Positions 7,397-16,075 of a stretch of 33,377 nucleotides of DNA are shown piece by piece. Every line of letters begins with the position of its first letter. Position 1 is the stretch's first letter. Below the pieces are notes generated by a model. The model saw only the letters and a program-made list of their open reading frames with translations. It was not told where the DNA came from and did no database searches. The stretch comes from Lachnospiraceae bacterium (GTDB lineage: Bacteria; Bacillota; Clostridia; Lachnospirales; Lachnospiraceae): the NCBI GenBank assembly GCA_022771765.1, contig JALELN010000081.1, positions 1 to 33,377 on the forward strand, written 5' to 3'. A program made the translations under genes and the position numbers.

Positions 7397-8746
7397 CTAC
7401 AGCATCGTATTTGTAATCAGATCTGCCAGCTCGTGGGCATCTTTCTCTATCTGCGCCTGATCCTTCCCCTCGATCATGACACGAACCAGCGGCTCTGTAC
7501 CGGACGGGCGGATGAGCACCCTGCCCTGTCCGTTGAATTTCTTTTCCAGCGCTTCGATCGCCTCCGCGATCTCCGTATACTCCATAAACTGATCTTTCTT
7601 GTGATTCGGCACCTTTGCGTTGACAAGCGCCTGCGGATATACTTCCATGACGGATGCCAGCTGTGACAGCGGCTTTTTCGTCTCCACCATGACTTCTAAT
7701 AGATGCAGTGCCGACAGCAGACCGTCTCCGGTGGTATTGTCATCCAGAAAAATGATATGTCCGCTCTGCTCACCGCCGATATTGTAGCCGTTTTCCAGCA
7801 TATTTTCCAGCACATAGCGGTCTCCGACCTTCGTCTTTTCCGCATGGATTCCGCATTTGTCACACATGACGAAAAATCCCAGATTGGACATTACAGTGAC
7901 GACGATCGTATCCTTTTTCAGCGTGCCTTTTTCTTTCATGTGGTTTCCACAGATCGCCAGCAGCTTATCGCCGTCCACGATGGCACCGTGCTCATCCACC
8001 GCCAGCAGACGGTCCGCGTCGCCGTCAAAGGCCAGCCCCACATCAGCTTTTTCATAGACCACCCGCGCCTGCAGCTCATCCATGTGGGTGGAGCCGCAGT
8101 TGGAATTGATGTTTGTTCCGTCCGGATCCACATGCAGCGGTATGAGTTCTGCTCCCAGCTGCTCCAATGTCTGTACCGAGGTCTGATAAGATGCTCCCTC
8201 CGCGCAGTCGATCACGATACGCATTCCTGAAAGGTCTACCGGAACACATTGCTTCATGAACCGGATATACTCATCCTGAAGATCGAAACGGTACTCTACT
8301 CTGCCGATGCCGGAACCGGTCGGCAGGGATACTCCCGCCATGTTGCTATTGATCAGCTCCTCGATCTCATCCTCCAGCTCATCCGAGAGCTTGTAGCCTT
8401 CTCCGTTAAAGAACTTGATCCCGTTGAATTCCATCGGATTGTGAGATGCCGAGATCACGACTCCCGCGTCTACCTTATGCTTGCGCGTCAGATATGCGAC
8501 TGCCGGTGTGGGTAGCACACCTACATGGATGGCATCCGCTCCTACGGAGCACACTCCCGCCACCAGCGCATTTGCCAGCATTCCTCCGGAAATTCTCGTA
8601 TCACACCCTACCAGAATCGTAGGCTTGTGTGCCTTTTCTTTTGTCAGAACATAAGCTCCCGCCTGCCCCAGTTTCATTGCCAGCTCGATCGTAAGCTCCG
8701 AACCCGCGACTCCGCGGACACCGTCTGTTCCAAATAATCTGCCCAT
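7397..8746 (-). CDS. glmM: phosphoglucosamine mutase
   Basis: GlmM interconverts glucosamine-6-phosphate and glucosamine-1-phosphate on the way to UDP-GlcNAc. The 449-residue protein has FGTDGVRG at the N terminus, the phosphoserine loop ISASHNP with catalytic Ser101, the metal loop DGDADR (241-246), and the phosphate-binding RPSGTEP near the C terminus. GGAGG precedes the ATG. Its position after cdaA and cdaR is the conserved Firmicutes order; in studied species GlmM binds CdaA and lowers c-di-AMP synthesis. I saw no glmS-type ribozyme near it. Confidence 0.96.
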   Translation of the reverse strand: MGRLFGTDGVRGVAGSELTIELAMKLGQAGAYVLTKEKAHKPTILVGCDTRISGGMLANALVAGVCSVGADAIHVGVLPTPAVAYLTRKHKVDAGVVISASHNPMEFNGIKFFNGEGYKLSDELEDEIEELINSNMAGVSLPTGSGIGRVEYRFDLQDEYIRFMKQCVPVDLSGMRIVIDCAEGASYQTSVQTLEQLGAELIPLHVDPDGTNINSNCGSTHMDELQARVVYEKADVGLAFDGDADRLLAVDEHGAIVDGDKLLAICGNHMKEKGTLKKDTIVVTVMSNLGFFVMCDKCGIHAEKTKVGDRYVLENMLENGYNIGGEQSGHIIFLDDNTTGDGLLSALHLLEVMVETKKPLSQLASVMEVYPQALVNAKVPNHKKDQFMEYTEIAEAIEALEKKFNGQGRVLIRPSGTEPLVRVMIEGKDQAQIEKDAHELADLITNTML

Positions 8747-8809
8747 AAATCTTTCCTCCGAATTTTCCTAATAACTGTTCCAAACAGTTCAGTGAAACCA
8801 TGTAATCCG

Positions 8810-10147
8810 TCACTGCTGCGGTAAATCTTCTTCCTCTGTCGGCTCATCCACCGGTTCTTCTCCTGTGTCCGGCTCATCTGTGACAGGGTCGTCTGCGATC
8901 TCCTCAGACACGGTCACCTGCACCCGCACCGGTTCGTGATAGAGATTATCATCCAGATCCAGTGCCAGCTCCACCTCGTGGGTGCCCGGCGACAGCTGTC
9001 CGGCGTCGATGCTGGCCACGATGTTGTCTGTATTTAATGCGGCGATATCCTCTGCCATACCACTCACTGTCACGCGGATCACTGAAGTGTCAAAGTTCAG
9101 TTTGTAGCCGTCTGCCAGATTGAGTACGCGGATGGAGGACGGAAAGATATTGACTACCTTTGTGGATAGCTGCGCGATATGCACTGTCACCGTCACCTTT
9201 GCTTTTGACTGATCCGCGATCGTCACGCCGTTTGGCAGGTATTCTGTCACATCAATCACCTGTGTGATATTGCCTCTCGCCCCGCTGATATCCAGCGCTT
9301 TTTCCGGTATATTGATTGCCGTCACATTGTTGAGCGCCGATGCGGTTCCTTTAATCGCAATCGTTTTTGGCTCATATTCCATATCCATATATGCATAGCC
9401 GTCTGCCGGCGTGCCTGTCACGTTGAAGATCAGCGATACATCCTTGATATCCAGAATGTTCACTGTCACGGTAACAGTAGACATATTGAGCGTCAGACCA
9501 TTCTTGTCAATCACGTTGCCCTCACTGTCATAGAGTACCGGGATCACACTTGCGACCACATCCGTCGTCATATTCGTGACATCTATGCTCGCCGTCACGT
9601 GATCAATATTGCTGACCACAGACTCCGGTCCGGATACTTTTAACAGGTTCGGAGATACCGCTACTTCACCCAGTGCGCAGTCATCCGGAAGCTTGCCGGT
9701 GGTCTCTACACCAACGATAAACTGGTTCTGCGCCAGATTGTCCAGCGCCACCTCCAGATTCTGCGTGGCCTTACTGATGGTCACCAGACTGTTGTATCGA
9801 AGCGCCGTCACCTCGATGGGCACCTTTGCGGTACTGTTCTCGCTGTTAACGATTGCGTTCTCCATATTAGCAACCGCCTTGAAGTCGGTGTTGCTCAGTT
9901 TCTCTATATATGACCGCTTGGCTGTTACCGTAAAAACGATCGTATTCGTATCATGCAAAACCTCGAAATATTTCCCCTGGTCGGTCAGATACTCCCCATT
10001 TTCAATCACAACCGTCGTACTGAAACGCTGGGAGATCTTGGGATCGTCTATATTGACGACAACCAGCCACAGGATCACCGCAAACAGTGCTGCCAGAAGC
10101 TTCAGACCAAAGTTATTCGTTATGACTTTCCATGCTCGTCTGACCAT
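8810..10147 (-). CDS. cdaR: YbbR-domain regulator of diadenylate cyclase
   Basis: CdaR is the membrane-anchored extracytoplasmic partner that modulates CdaA activity. The 445-residue protein has one N-terminal membrane segment (about residues 14-31) followed by several YbbR beta-repeats, visible as recurring blocks such as VSPNLLKVSGPESVV and YEPKTIAIKGTASALNNV. It ends in a very acidic, proline-containing tail of about 28 residues (DEPDTGEEPVDEPTEEED) that is not part of the YbbR fold. The ATG has AGAGGAGG seven nt upstream and overlaps the end of cdaA by 35 nt, so the two are translationally coupled. Confidence 0.93.
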   Translation of the reverse strand: MVRRAWKVITNNFGLKLLAALFAVILWLVVVNIDDPKISQRFSTTVVIENGEYLTDQGKYFEVLHDTNTIVFTVTAKRSYIEKLSNTDFKAVANMENAIVNSENSTAKVPIEVTALRYNSLVTISKATQNLEVALDNLAQNQFIVGVETTGKLPDDCALGEVAVSPNLLKVSGPESVVSNIDHVTASIDVTNMTTDVVASVIPVLYDSEGNVIDKNGLTLNMSTVTVTVNILDIKDVSLIFNVTGTPADGYAYMDMEYEPKTIAIKGTASALNNVTAINIPEKALDISGARGNITQVIDVTEYLPNGVTIADQSKAKVTVTVHIAQLSTKVVNIFPSSIRVLNLADGYKLNFDTSVIRVTVSGMAEDIAALNTDNIVASIDAGQLSPGTHEVELALDLDDNLYHEPVRVQVTVSEEIADDPVTDEPDTGEEPVDEPTEEEDLPQQ

Positions 10148-11015
10148 GATCGAACCTCCTCTTTATTTTTTGCCAACGGGACTCTCCATAGCCAGCATCC
10201 GCCAGCTCCATCAGCATTTTTTTCAATTCTTCATTTCCCAGTCCGCGCTTGATGATTCCGCCAATCGCAACTGATACTGCTCCGGTCTCCTCTGAGACGA
10301 TGATTGTCAGCGAGTCGCTGACCTCACTGATACCCACCGCCGCGCGGTGTCTTGTTCCAAGTTCCTTATCCAGCTCCATATTATCCGACAACGGCAGATA
10401 GCACGTGGCGGACACGATACGGTCTCCGCGCACAATGACTGCACCGTCGTGAAGCGGTGTGTTTTTCTCAAAGATATTGATTAAAAGCTGACTGGATACG
10501 AGAGAATCCAGCGGAATTCCGGTTCGTTCATACTCACTGAGCATGATGTCCTTTTCCACAACGATCAACGCTCCTGTCTTTACCTTTGCCATCTCAAAGG
10601 TCGCCTTTACCATCTCACCGGCTGTCCGCTCGGAAAACCGCTTCGCGGCGCGGTCCATATCCCAGCTGAACATGCCGAGGAAGAACCGCTTTCGTCCCAG
10701 CTGGTCCAGTGCCTTGCGCAGCTCCGGCTGAAAGATCACGGCAAGGGCGATAATGCCCACATTAATCAGCTTTCCTGCCAGCCACAGAATCGTATTCATC
10801 TGAAACAGAGCCGCGATCAGCACGAATACAGCAATGACAATAATGCCCTTAAACAGTGCCCATGCCCTTGTATTTTTAATCCAGACCAGAATACTGTACA
10901 ACAGAAAAGCGATCAGAATGATCTCCACGATATCAATGACTGTCACCGATGGTATATTCAGCCAAAATAAATATTTATCACGAAAGGCTACCAGCCCGCT
11001 TATGACTCTTCCCAC
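10113..11015 (-). CDS. cdaA: diadenylate cyclase (c-di-AMP synthase)
   Basis: CdaA condenses two ATP into c-di-AMP, the messenger controlling potassium and osmotic balance and cell-wall state. With the GTG start used here the protein has 300 residues: three membrane segments in the first 95, then a DAC domain with the catalytic DGA (190-192) and RHR (222-224) motifs, both intact. I prefer GTG at 11013-11015 because AAAGGAGGG lies nine nt upstream. The longer ATG start at 11039 would place that sequence inside codons 3-5 and has no ribosome binding site of its own. It is preceded by two membrane-protein genes and followed by cdaR and glmM. Confidence 0.95.
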   Translation of the reverse strand: MGRVISGLVAFRDKYLFWLNIPSVTVIDIVEIILIAFLLYSILVWIKNTRAWALFKGIIVIAVFVLIAALFQMNTILWLAGKLINVGIIALAVIFQPELRKALDQLGRKRFFLGMFSWDMDRAAKRFSERTAGEMVKATFEMAKVKTGALIVVEKDIMLSEYERTGIPLDSLVSSQLLINIFEKNTPLHDGAVIVRGDRIVSATCYLPLSDNMELDKELGTRHRAAVGISEVSDSLTIIVSEETGAVSVAIGGIIKRGLGNEELKKMLMELADAGYGESRWQKIKRRFDHGQTSMESHNE

Positions 11016-11024
11016 TCCGTGGCT

Positions 11025-11033
11025 CCCTCCTTT
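11025..11033 (-). promoter_or_regulatory. ribosome binding site deciding the cdaA start
   Basis: AAAGGAGGG on the minus strand, nine nt before GTG at 11013-11015. It lies within the first codons of the alternative ATG frame beginning at 11039, and argues for the shorter protein. Confidence 0.55.
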
Positions 11034-11081
11034 AGCCATGCAAAACAGTAAGTGCTTCCACCTGATTTAGTTGCAAAAAAC

Positions 11082-12080
11082 CTAGAAATCCAGCAGATTC
11101 TCATCGATGTCCATCTCCTGCGCCAGATCTTTTCTCGTGATCGTCGTATCGTCACCGCTGAATTTCTGTACCTTTTTCTCCGTGTTGGCAACATAGATCT
11201 TCGGCACAGCCTTCACATAATAATAGTACTCATCATCCTCAAACTGCACACGTTCCGTCCGCGTATAGTCCAGATTGAAGAAGAAAAACTGCAAAATCAA
11301 CCCGACCACCGCGCTGGCCAGCACCGCCACAAACACGAGCAGCATGTTTGCCGGCAGTTTGAGCTGCAAATCACAGATCAGGCAGAGTACAAACTGTAAA
11401 AGGCATCCGGTCGCGATCGCGATCGTCCATGCGTGATCTATGGATAGCCTGCGGATAAACCAGACGATAAGTGCCGTGACAACCAGTATTGCCAGCATGG
11501 CGATCATCTCACGGTTGCCGATAAACTGATTGAGCACCTCCGCGAACTTTGTGATAACGGAGTCATCCTCGCCCATCTCCGCAATCGCTGACGCGTTGAC
11601 CGCGATCCCGCTCAACAGATAGTACATGATCCCTCCGCACACCATGGCAAGAATGGATACCGGATTATCGTCCAAAAGCCCGATCGCAATCGGCATCACG
11701 TAGGGCACCTGAAACACAAATGCCAGCGGCGTGAGCACTGCGTAAAAGCCCTTTTTCGGAAGCAGTCTGAAATAGAGCAAACACAATACCGCCGTCACCA
11801 GAAAACTGACCGCGCAGGCGGCGACAGACAGCGAGTACAGATGCAGCAGCACAAGCACTGCCGCAAACAGCACAATCGTATTGACCGGCAGCAATGCACA
11901 GGAAAGCGCCAGCACAATCAATAATGTCATGCTGTTGAGCCGGGTCATATACCCCAGCCTTGAGCGTATCATAAAAAATGTGATAAATGCCAGTATACTC
12001 TTTATAACCGGAACCAAATAGACTTCATATCTGCTGCAAAAGCCCCGGATCCGTTCCTTGATCTCCAACAATGTTGTCAT
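11082..12080 (-). CDS. uncharacterised polytopic membrane protein upstream of cdaA
   Basis: I do not recognise a named family for this 332-residue protein. It has roughly eight hydrophobic segments between residues 20 and 270, and then a cytoplasmic, charged C-terminal region of about 60 residues with an acidic-aromatic patch (EDDEYYYYVKAVPKIYV) and a tail ending DIDENLLDF. No catalytic motif is visible. Its ATG overlaps the stop of the preceding gene as ATGA, and cdaA follows about 40-65 nt downstream, so the three are probably made together. A role in the CdaA membrane complex or in c-di-AMP-responsive transport is possible but is inference from position only. Confidence 0.8.
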   Translation of the reverse strand: MTTLLEIKERIRGFCSRYEVYLVPVIKSILAFITFFMIRSRLGYMTRLNSMTLLIVLALSCALLPVNTIVLFAAVLVLLHLYSLSVAACAVSFLVTAVLCLLYFRLLPKKGFYAVLTPLAFVFQVPYVMPIAIGLLDDNPVSILAMVCGGIMYYLLSGIAVNASAIAEMGEDDSVITKFAEVLNQFIGNREMIAMLAILVVTALIVWFIRRLSIDHAWTIAIATGCLLQFVLCLICDLQLKLPANMLLVFVAVLASAVVGLILQFFFFNLDYTRTERVQFEDDEYYYYVKAVPKIYVANTEKKVQKFSGDDTTITRKDLAQEMDIDENLLDF

Positions 12081-12478
12081 GACTCTCCTCCATCCCGTTC
12101 AAAGCTTCCGATCAGTCGTTTCAGATGTCGGTTATAACCCTTGATCTCTTTTTTGGCACGGGTGTATTTTGTCTGCGCGTACACAAAGACGGCTGCCAGA
12201 TAGACCACCAGAAACAGCAGATAGCGCAGAAGCACACTGATTGCAAACTGTTTCAGATCCATTGTGTGAATACTTTCCATCAGCATCTCCATGTTAGAGA
12301 CCGCCCACATGAGCAGCATAACCCCGTAAGCGATGGTTCCGCTCAGGAAGCCTTTCAGCATATGCAGTCCGACGTAATCCTTGCGAAAATATGTTACGAC
12401 CGGGAAGCACTCCTTCCCCTTGCGGTCGTTAAATGCCTGCAATTGCACCATCCGGCGCACGCGCTCATTGTGAATCAT
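12077..12478 (-). CDS. uncharacterised small membrane protein, first gene of the cdaA unit
   Basis: This 133-residue protein has no family I recognise. It has a basic N-terminal region, two membrane segments (about residues 40-60 and 82-101), and a basic C-terminal region (KYTRAKKEIKGYNRHLKRL) that is probably cytoplasmic. I chose ATG 12476-12478, preceded by GGGGTG, over the ATG at 12523. The predicted transcription start from the promoter at 12539-12567 would leave almost no leader for the upstream ATG. The stop codon overlaps the next start (ATGA). Confidence 0.7.
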   Translation of the reverse strand: MIHNERVRRMVQLQAFNDRKGKECFPVVTYFRKDYVGLHMLKGFLSGTIAYGVMLLMWAVSNMEMLMESIHTMDLKQFAISVLLRYLLFLVVYLAAVFVYAQTKYTRAKKEIKGYNRHLKRLIGSFERDGGES

Positions 12479-12538
12479 ATGACACCCCGTTTTCCCCTCC
12501 GGCTGTGACAAACAGCCCATCATTACATAGTTGTTTAT

Positions 12539-12567
12539 AGTATAGCATAGTTTTCTCTGAAATACAA
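12539..12567 (-). promoter_or_regulatory. sigma-A-type promoter of the cdaA-cdaR-glmM unit
   Basis: Minus strand -35 TTGTAT (12562-12567), 17-nt spacer, -10 TATACT (12539-12544). It lies between the terminator at 12594-12627 and the first membrane protein gene. No hairpin-plus-U-run terminator is seen between here and the end of rfbD, so one transcript may cover seven genes. Confidence 0.6.
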
Positions 12568-12593
12568 AACATTTCCGTCATGCGCAAAAAACC

Positions 12594-12627
12594 ACAAAAA
12601 AAGTGCCGTCAGGTCTGCGGCACTTTT
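12594..12627 (-). terminator. intrinsic terminator after the YvyF-like gene
   Basis: A 10-bp stem AAAAGTGCCG / CGGCACTTTT (arms 12599-12608 and 12618-12627) with a 9-nt loop, followed on the minus strand by seven T. It ends the recD2-comFC-yvyF-like stretch. Confidence 0.85.
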
Positions 12628-12648
12628 CGCTTTCATATTTTAAATCAT

Positions 12649-13044
12649 CTACAGAGAGCGCATTCTGCTCCTTGTGTCTCTCACCGGCTTCTCCGGCTTT
12701 TGTTCCTTGGGAAGCGCGCTCATGAGGGTGTTACTGATCTTGCCTTTACAGTTGGCGCAATAGCGTCCGGTCTTGATCGTCGCCCCGCAGGACTCACATT
12801 CCAGTCCCACCGGTGACTCATCCGTAAAACAGAGGCGCTCCTCACGCACCCACTGTCTGAGCTGGCCGACTGCCACATCATTTGCTTCCGAGATCTCCTG
12901 AAGCGTTGCTGTCTTGTGATCCCAGATATAAGATTTCACCTGCTGAAACTTTTTTTCCAGCGCTTCCGAACACGCCGGGCATCTCACCGGTCCCGCAATA
13001 TAATTAAACAGTCTTTTACAGGATCTGCAAGCTCTTACTTCCAT
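12649..13044 (-). CDS. YvyF-like flagellar-operon zinc protein (TIGR03826 type)
   Basis: This 131-residue protein has two cysteine-rich ends: CRSCKRLF with CPAC (Cys6, Cys9, Cys22, Cys25) and CESCG with CANCKG near residues 83-100. Between them is a helical region (LQEISEANDVAVGQLRQWVREERL) that looks like a small winged-helix or MerR-like DNA-binding part. Proteins of this layout are found next to comFC and flagellar late genes in Firmicutes (B. subtilis YvyF). I chose ATG 13042-13044, with GGGGGAGG eight nt upstream. It overlaps the end of comFC by 29 nt. A transcriptional role is inferred; the molecular function of the family is poorly defined. Confidence 0.8.
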   Translation of the reverse strand: MEVRACRSCKRLFNYIAGPVRCPACSEALEKKFQQVKSYIWDHKTATLQEISEANDVAVGQLRQWVREERLCFTDESPVGLECESCGATIKTGRYCANCKGKISNTLMSALPKEQKPEKPVRDTRSRMRSL

Positions 13045-13792
13045 TGTCCAAACCTCCCCCGTCTCCTCCGCCAATACAAATACAGAGGACATATACCTTT
13101 TTTACTCCTGCGCCCATCAGCGCCCCTGCCGCGGCATCAACTGTGCTTCCTGTCGTGTAGATATCGTCAATGAGCAACACTTTTTCTAATTGTACTATGT
13201 TTTTCGACATTTGAAAAGCATTTTTCAGATTATTTTTTCGTTCTTTTGCACTTAACTGTTTTTGCGGACTTGTGTTGATGACTCGCAGAAGCAATTTTTT
13301 CTCCAGCGGTATTCCGGTACGTTTTGCCAGGGCCTCCGCGATCAGCTCTGCCTGATTATAGCCTCTCTCACGCCTGCGCTTTGGATGCAGCGGAACCGGA
13401 ATCAGCGCATCGGGAGCGATACGCCTGATCCAGCCGCCGTATGTCTCATAGGCTTCCCTCGCAAAAATGTCCGCGTAATCCCGCCGGTTGCCGTACTTGA
13501 GCCGGTGCATGCTGCCGATCATGGCGCCATGGTAGACAAATACTGCCCTTCCCTGCGCAAACAGATGCGTTCCTCCGGCGCAGTCTGCGCAGTATTCCCT
13601 GCGCACGCGGTCTTTCTCCAAGGGTTTTCCGCACTTGAGGCAAAAGGGCGGGGTTACTCTTGTCAGCTTTTTCTCACACTTCGGACAGATCCGCGCGATC
13701 CCATCCCCCGTGATCAGCTGATCTTCCACTTCCCCGCAGACCGGACAGCTGCCCGGAAACAATAGTTTCATTAGAAATTGTTTGATCTTCAA
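13016..13792 (-). CDS. comFC: ComF family protein (ComFC-like, phosphoribosyltransferase fold)
   Basis: ComFC is needed for DNA uptake during natural transformation and has a phosphoribosyltransferase fold. The 258-residue protein has N-terminal zinc knuckles (CPVC, CPKC, CLKC, CADC within residues 16-72) and the PRPP-binding signature VLLIDDIYTTGST near residues 207-219. The start used is TTG at 13790-13792 with AGGGGG four nt upstream; an ATG seven codons later (13771) lacks a ribosome binding site. It follows recD2 by about 30 nt and precedes a YvyF-like gene as in B. subtilis. ComFA is not adjacent. Whether this organism is transformable cannot be said from this window. Confidence 0.88.
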   Translation of the reverse strand: MKIKQFLMKLLFPGSCPVCGEVEDQLITGDGIARICPKCEKKLTRVTPPFCLKCGKPLEKDRVRREYCADCAGGTHLFAQGRAVFVYHGAMIGSMHRLKYGNRRDYADIFAREAYETYGGWIRRIAPDALIPVPLHPKRRRERGYNQAELIAEALAKRTGIPLEKKLLLRVINTSPQKQLSAKERKNNLKNAFQMSKNIVQLEKVLLIDDIYTTGSTVDAAAGALMGAGVKKVYVLCICIGGGDGGGLDNGSKSLQIL

Positions 13793-13824
13793 AAATCCCC
13801 CTGTTTTTTCCTTTTTTTATTCTA

Positions 13825-16029
13825 TTACAGCCCTTCTGATTCCATCAGGCGTTCCTTCAGTCCACAGTAGCGCTGCTGCTCCTGTACGTTATTGATCATC
13901 TGTTCAAAGACCCGGTCATCCCCCACCAGCGTCACGCACTTTCTGGCTCTGGTGACTGCCGTGTAGAGCAGATTGCGGTTCATGAGCGGGCGTGGGCCGG
14001 AGAGAAGCGGAATCACCACCGCAGGGTACTCGCTGCCCTGGGATTTATGTATGGTGATCGCGTAGGCGAGCTCCAGCTCATCGATGGCCCCGAAAGGATA
14101 CTCCACCATTCGCCCCTCCTCAAATTCTACGGTCAGACTCTGGGCAAAGGAATCGATGATACGGATGATGCCCATGTCGCCGTTAAATACGCCCAGTCCC
14201 TTTTCGATGGGTATTCCGTAGCGGCTGCGCACTTCCCACTCCATCTGGTAATTGTTCTTGGTCTGCATGACCTTGTCTCCTTCACGGAAGATCCCGTTTG
14301 GGCGCTCTTTCTCTGCCTTGGAGGCGTCCGGTGGATTGAGATAATGCTGAAGCACCGTGTTGAGCCGCTCCACGCCCAGCAGTCCTTTTCGCATGGGCGT
14401 AAGCACCTGAATATCCATGGGCGTTGCCTGCACGTATTTTGGCATTTTCTGCAACACCAGCTGAAGTGTCACATTGATGATCTGATCCGCGTCATACCGT
14501 TTCAGGAAAAAGAAATCCATACTCTTGTTGTCCAGCGTCACTTCCTCTCCCCGGTTGATGCGGTGGGCGTTGACAATGATGTCACTCTCCTTCGCCTGAC
14601 GGAAGATCTCGGTGAGTTCCACCACCGGCAGCTGTTTTGAGGTGATGATGTCCTTCAGCACGCGCCCCGGCCCCACACTGGGCAGCTGGTTCACATCGCC
14701 CACCAGAATCAGTCTCGTTCCGGGCGTGATTGCTTTTAGCAGAGAGTTCATCAACGGCAGATCCACCATCGACATTTCGTCGATAATGACCGCGTCCGCC
14801 TCCAGCGGATTGCTTTCATCCCGGCCGAAGCCCACATTTTCCTCTCCGCCCAGCTCCAGCATGCGGTGAATCGTACGTGCCTCATAACCTGTCGTCTCTG
14901 TCATGCGCTTCGCGGCGCGGCCGGTGGGCGCTGCCAGCATAAAATCCAGCCCTTCCAGATCAAAATAGTGGATAATCGAGTCGATGGTCGTGGTTTTTCC
15001 GGTTCCCGGTCCTCCGGTGATCACCAGTACACCTTCACGCGCCGCCGCCACGACTGCCTGCTTCTGATGCTCTGCCAGTTCGATTCCCGTGGTCTGCTCG
15101 ATACGTCGGATACACTTATCCACATGCGCCTCCGAGATATCCATGGATACATTCAGCGTTTTTAGCATGTGCGCGACGTTGGATTCCATATTGTAAAATA
15201 CAGTGGCGTACACATGCACCTGCTCTCCCTCGCGCTTCATGACAATCCGGTGCTCCATTGCCAGATCCATCATGTTTTTCTCGATGCTCTCCCCGGGAAC
15301 TTCCAGAAGCTCTGTCGCGCGCGCGATGAGCAGCTCCTGCGGCAGATACGTGTGCCCTTCTCCCGCCGCCTGCTGCAGGCAGTAGATCATTCCACTGCGG
15401 ATGCGAAAATCCGAGTCGGTACGAATGCCCACCTTCGAGGCGATCTCATCCGCGATCCGAAAGCCCACACCGTCGATATCATCCGCCAGACGATAAGGGT
15501 TTTTCTGCAAAATACTGTAAATCTCCTCGCCGTAAGTATTGTAGATCTTTACAGCCAGTGTCAGGCTGATCCCGTACTGCTGCAAAAAGAGCATCGCTGA
15601 GCGCAGAGATCTTTTTTCCTCTACCTGAAGGCTGATTTCCTGCGCTTTGCGCTCGCTGATGCCTTTGATCTCCGCCAGCCGCTCCGGCTCCTCCTCTATG
15701 ATGCGGAATGTCTCTTTGCCAAACCGGCGCACGATGCGAGCTGCCAATGCCGCTCCGACCCCCTTGATCGCACCTGAACCAAGATACCGCTCAATCGCCA
15801 GCTCGTCCTCCGGTTCTTTTTCCGTGAATCGCGCCGCCTTAAATTGTCTGCCGTAGCTGGGATGTTCGGTATATTCGCCCTCCAGCTCCACATTCATGCC
15901 ATCTGTCAGACCCATCAGCATACCGACACAAGTGGTCATTGTCTCGCCGGTCACCAGCTCCAGCACCGTGTATCCGTTGTCGCTGTTTCGATAGATGATG
16001 TGGTCTACATATCCGCTGATACGCTCCAT
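13825..16029 (-). CDS. recD2: RecD2 family ATP-dependent DNA helicase
   Basis: RecD2 is a 5'-3' SF1B helicase acting in DNA repair without RecBC. The 734 residues have an N-terminal OB-like region, helix-hairpin-helix repeats (GSGAIKGVGAALAARIV at 85-100 and the IKGISERKA region), Walker A GGPGTGKTT (339-347), Walker B-like IIDEMSM, QLPSVGPG, and motif VI-like TAVTRARKCV near the C terminus. AAAGGAG precedes the ATG. The gene lies only 45 nt past the flgJ stop and just behind a strong terminator. Its promoter must therefore lie in or upstream of flgJ, or it is read by leakage. Confidence 0.94.
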   Translation of the reverse strand: MERISGYVDHIIYRNSDNGYTVLELVTGETMTTCVGMLMGLTDGMNVELEGEYTEHPSYGRQFKAARFTEKEPEDELAIERYLGSGAIKGVGAALAARIVRRFGKETFRIIEEEPERLAEIKGISERKAQEISLQVEEKRSLRSAMLFLQQYGISLTLAVKIYNTYGEEIYSILQKNPYRLADDIDGVGFRIADEIASKVGIRTDSDFRIRSGMIYCLQQAAGEGHTYLPQELLIARATELLEVPGESIEKNMMDLAMEHRIVMKREGEQVHVYATVFYNMESNVAHMLKTLNVSMDISEAHVDKCIRRIEQTTGIELAEHQKQAVVAAAREGVLVITGGPGTGKTTTIDSIIHYFDLEGLDFMLAAPTGRAAKRMTETTGYEARTIHRMLELGGEENVGFGRDESNPLEADAVIIDEMSMVDLPLMNSLLKAITPGTRLILVGDVNQLPSVGPGRVLKDIITSKQLPVVELTEIFRQAKESDIIVNAHRINRGEEVTLDNKSMDFFFLKRYDADQIINVTLQLVLQKMPKYVQATPMDIQVLTPMRKGLLGVERLNTVLQHYLNPPDASKAEKERPNGIFREGDKVMQTKNNYQMEWEVRSRYGIPIEKGLGVFNGDMGIIRIIDSFAQSLTVEFEEGRMVEYPFGAIDELELAYAITIHKSQGSEYPAVVIPLLSGPRPLMNRNLLYTAVTRARKCVTLVGDDRVFEQMINNVQEQQRYCGLKERLMESEGL

Positions 16030-16044
16030 CTTACTCCTTTGTCA

Positions 16045-16075
16045 AAAAACGGGTGGGCTTCGCCCACCCGTTTTT
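16045..16075 (-). terminator. strong intrinsic terminator after flgJ-like gene
   Basis: A perfect stem AAAAACGGGTGGGC / GCCCACCCGTTTTT with a three-nt loop, flanked by A and T runs so it could work in both directions. It overlaps the flgJ stop codon and sits immediately before recD2. Confidence 0.92.

Noticed and set aside
8747-8809. Possible c-di-AMP riboswitch or glmS-type ribozyme in the cdaA-glmM region
   Set aside because: Spacers in this unit are too short (63, 36 and about 42-66 nt) and show none of the conserved segments of those RNAs.
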